Shown here: piece after piece, positions 63,767 through 64,000 of the stretch | How positions within the stretch are numbered: the stretch's first letter is position 1 | Layout: every line of letters begins with the position of its first letter | Assembly: GCA_964514385.1 (NCBI GenBank) | Contig: CAZEQJ010000004.1 | Coordinates: 1-64,000, forward strand | Reading direction: 5' to 3' | DNA length: 64,000 bases | From: CAZEQJ01 sp964514385 | Lineage (GTDB): Bacteria; Bacteroidota; Bacteroidia; Cytophagales; Cyclobacteriaceae | Notes under the pieces: model-generated | Databases searched by the model: none | Seen by the model: the letters and a program-made list of their open reading frames with translations, nothing else | Told to the model about the DNA's origin: nothing | Position numbers and translations under genes: made by a program

Positions 63767-64000
63767 ACGACTTAAAAATATAGTTTTTATCGACATCGAA
63801 ACAGTATCGGGTTATGAAAACAGAGAGGCAGTAGATGAAAAAATGCTGAAATTCTGGGAATCAAAAACCGCATTTCAGCGCAGCCGGGAAGAAGATACGG
63901 TCACCGATGAGGAGTTTTATTTTAAAAAGGCCGGAATTTTTGCCGAGTTCGGTAAAATTGTAGCCATAGGTACCGGTTTTCTGCATTTTGCTGAAGGCGA
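63756..64000 (+). CDS. 3'-5' exonuclease (DEDD type), 5' part only
   Basis: From ATG at 63756, an 11-base overlap with lipB in another frame, an open frame runs off the window end. The 81 visible residues start MNPERLKNIVFIDIETVSGYEN, whose DIE is the first metal-binding motif of DnaQ-like exonucleases. IFAEFGKIVAIGTGF follows as the second strand. It resembles the PolB-like 3'-5' exonuclease family. The rest is not in the window. Confidence 0.8.
   Translation, partial: MNPERLKNIVFIDIETVSGYENREAVDEKMLKFWESKTAFQRSREEDTVTDEEFYFKKAGIFAEFGKIVAIGTGFLHFAEG

Overview
The window looks like a chromosomal segment of a Bacteroidota bacterium, most likely of the order Cytophagales (lineage inferred, not searched). 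Supporting signs are a secreted protein ending in a Por/type IX secretion sorting domain, two TonB-dependent receptors with carboxypeptidase-like N-terminal domains, Bacteroidota-type -7 promoter boxes (TAnnTTTG), few Shine-Dalgarno sequences, a 7-gene V-type ATPase cluster with a DUF2764 gene, and a dispersed palindromic repeat of a kind common in this phylum. It appears to be a draft assembly: a 100-N gap at 10869-10968 is flanked by an exact 55-base duplication and can be closed by inspection.

Layout. 1-8400 is an accessory region: a lipoprotein, an MqsR-like toxin with an MqsA/Panacea antitoxin, a VapBC-like antitoxin/PIN toxin pair lying between two copies of a palindromic repeat, an exported ankyrin protein with an envelope protein partner, and a secreted protein of unknown function. 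8791-12539 encodes a four-repeat type IX-secreted protein interrupted by the assembly gap. 12562-15709 holds an EEP-family lipoprotein and a CHASE histidine kinase/CheY pair. 15920-24986 is a nine-gene operon: universal stress protein, V-ATPase E, DUF2764, A, B, D, I, K, universal stress protein. The K subunit keeps all the Na+ ligands known from Enterococcus hirae. 24988-31367 holds TspO, an orphan membrane histidine kinase, a TonB receptor with the CxxxM/HxM copper ligands of OprC, a small Cys-containing partner, a YCF48-like lipoprotein and a CIA30 protein.

31486-37433 is ordinary metabolism (class V aminotransferase, fatty acid desaturase, alpha/beta hydrolase, RibD, PrmC), with one 52-residue membrane protein that is easily missed. 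37414-41434 is a vitamin uptake locus: a PnuC-type transporter, a NadR-like kinase, a TPP riboswitch, a TonB receptor and a small orphan gene whose start codon directly follows the receptor stop codon. 41480-56999 is mostly housekeeping: a membrane J-domain/TPR protein, GuaB, an MMPL/RND exporter, an IleRS of type 2 with the altered GIHH signature, LspA, RecF with a DUF721 gene, pyruvate dehydrogenase E1 alpha, a TPR protein, RibH, aspartate kinase and DUF493. 57002-60400 holds YraN, a large beta-propeller sensor without a kinase domain, and a PLDc_N protein. 60433-64000 runs pgi, manA, lipB and the start of a 3'-5' exonuclease.

No rRNA, tRNA, CRISPR array or insertion sequence transposase was recognised. 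The most interesting leads are the GIHH IleRS2, the OprC-like copper receptor, the thiamine locus with a self-competing switch sequence next to the aptamer, the USP-bracketed V-ATPase operon, and the repeat-bracketed toxin-antitoxin pair.
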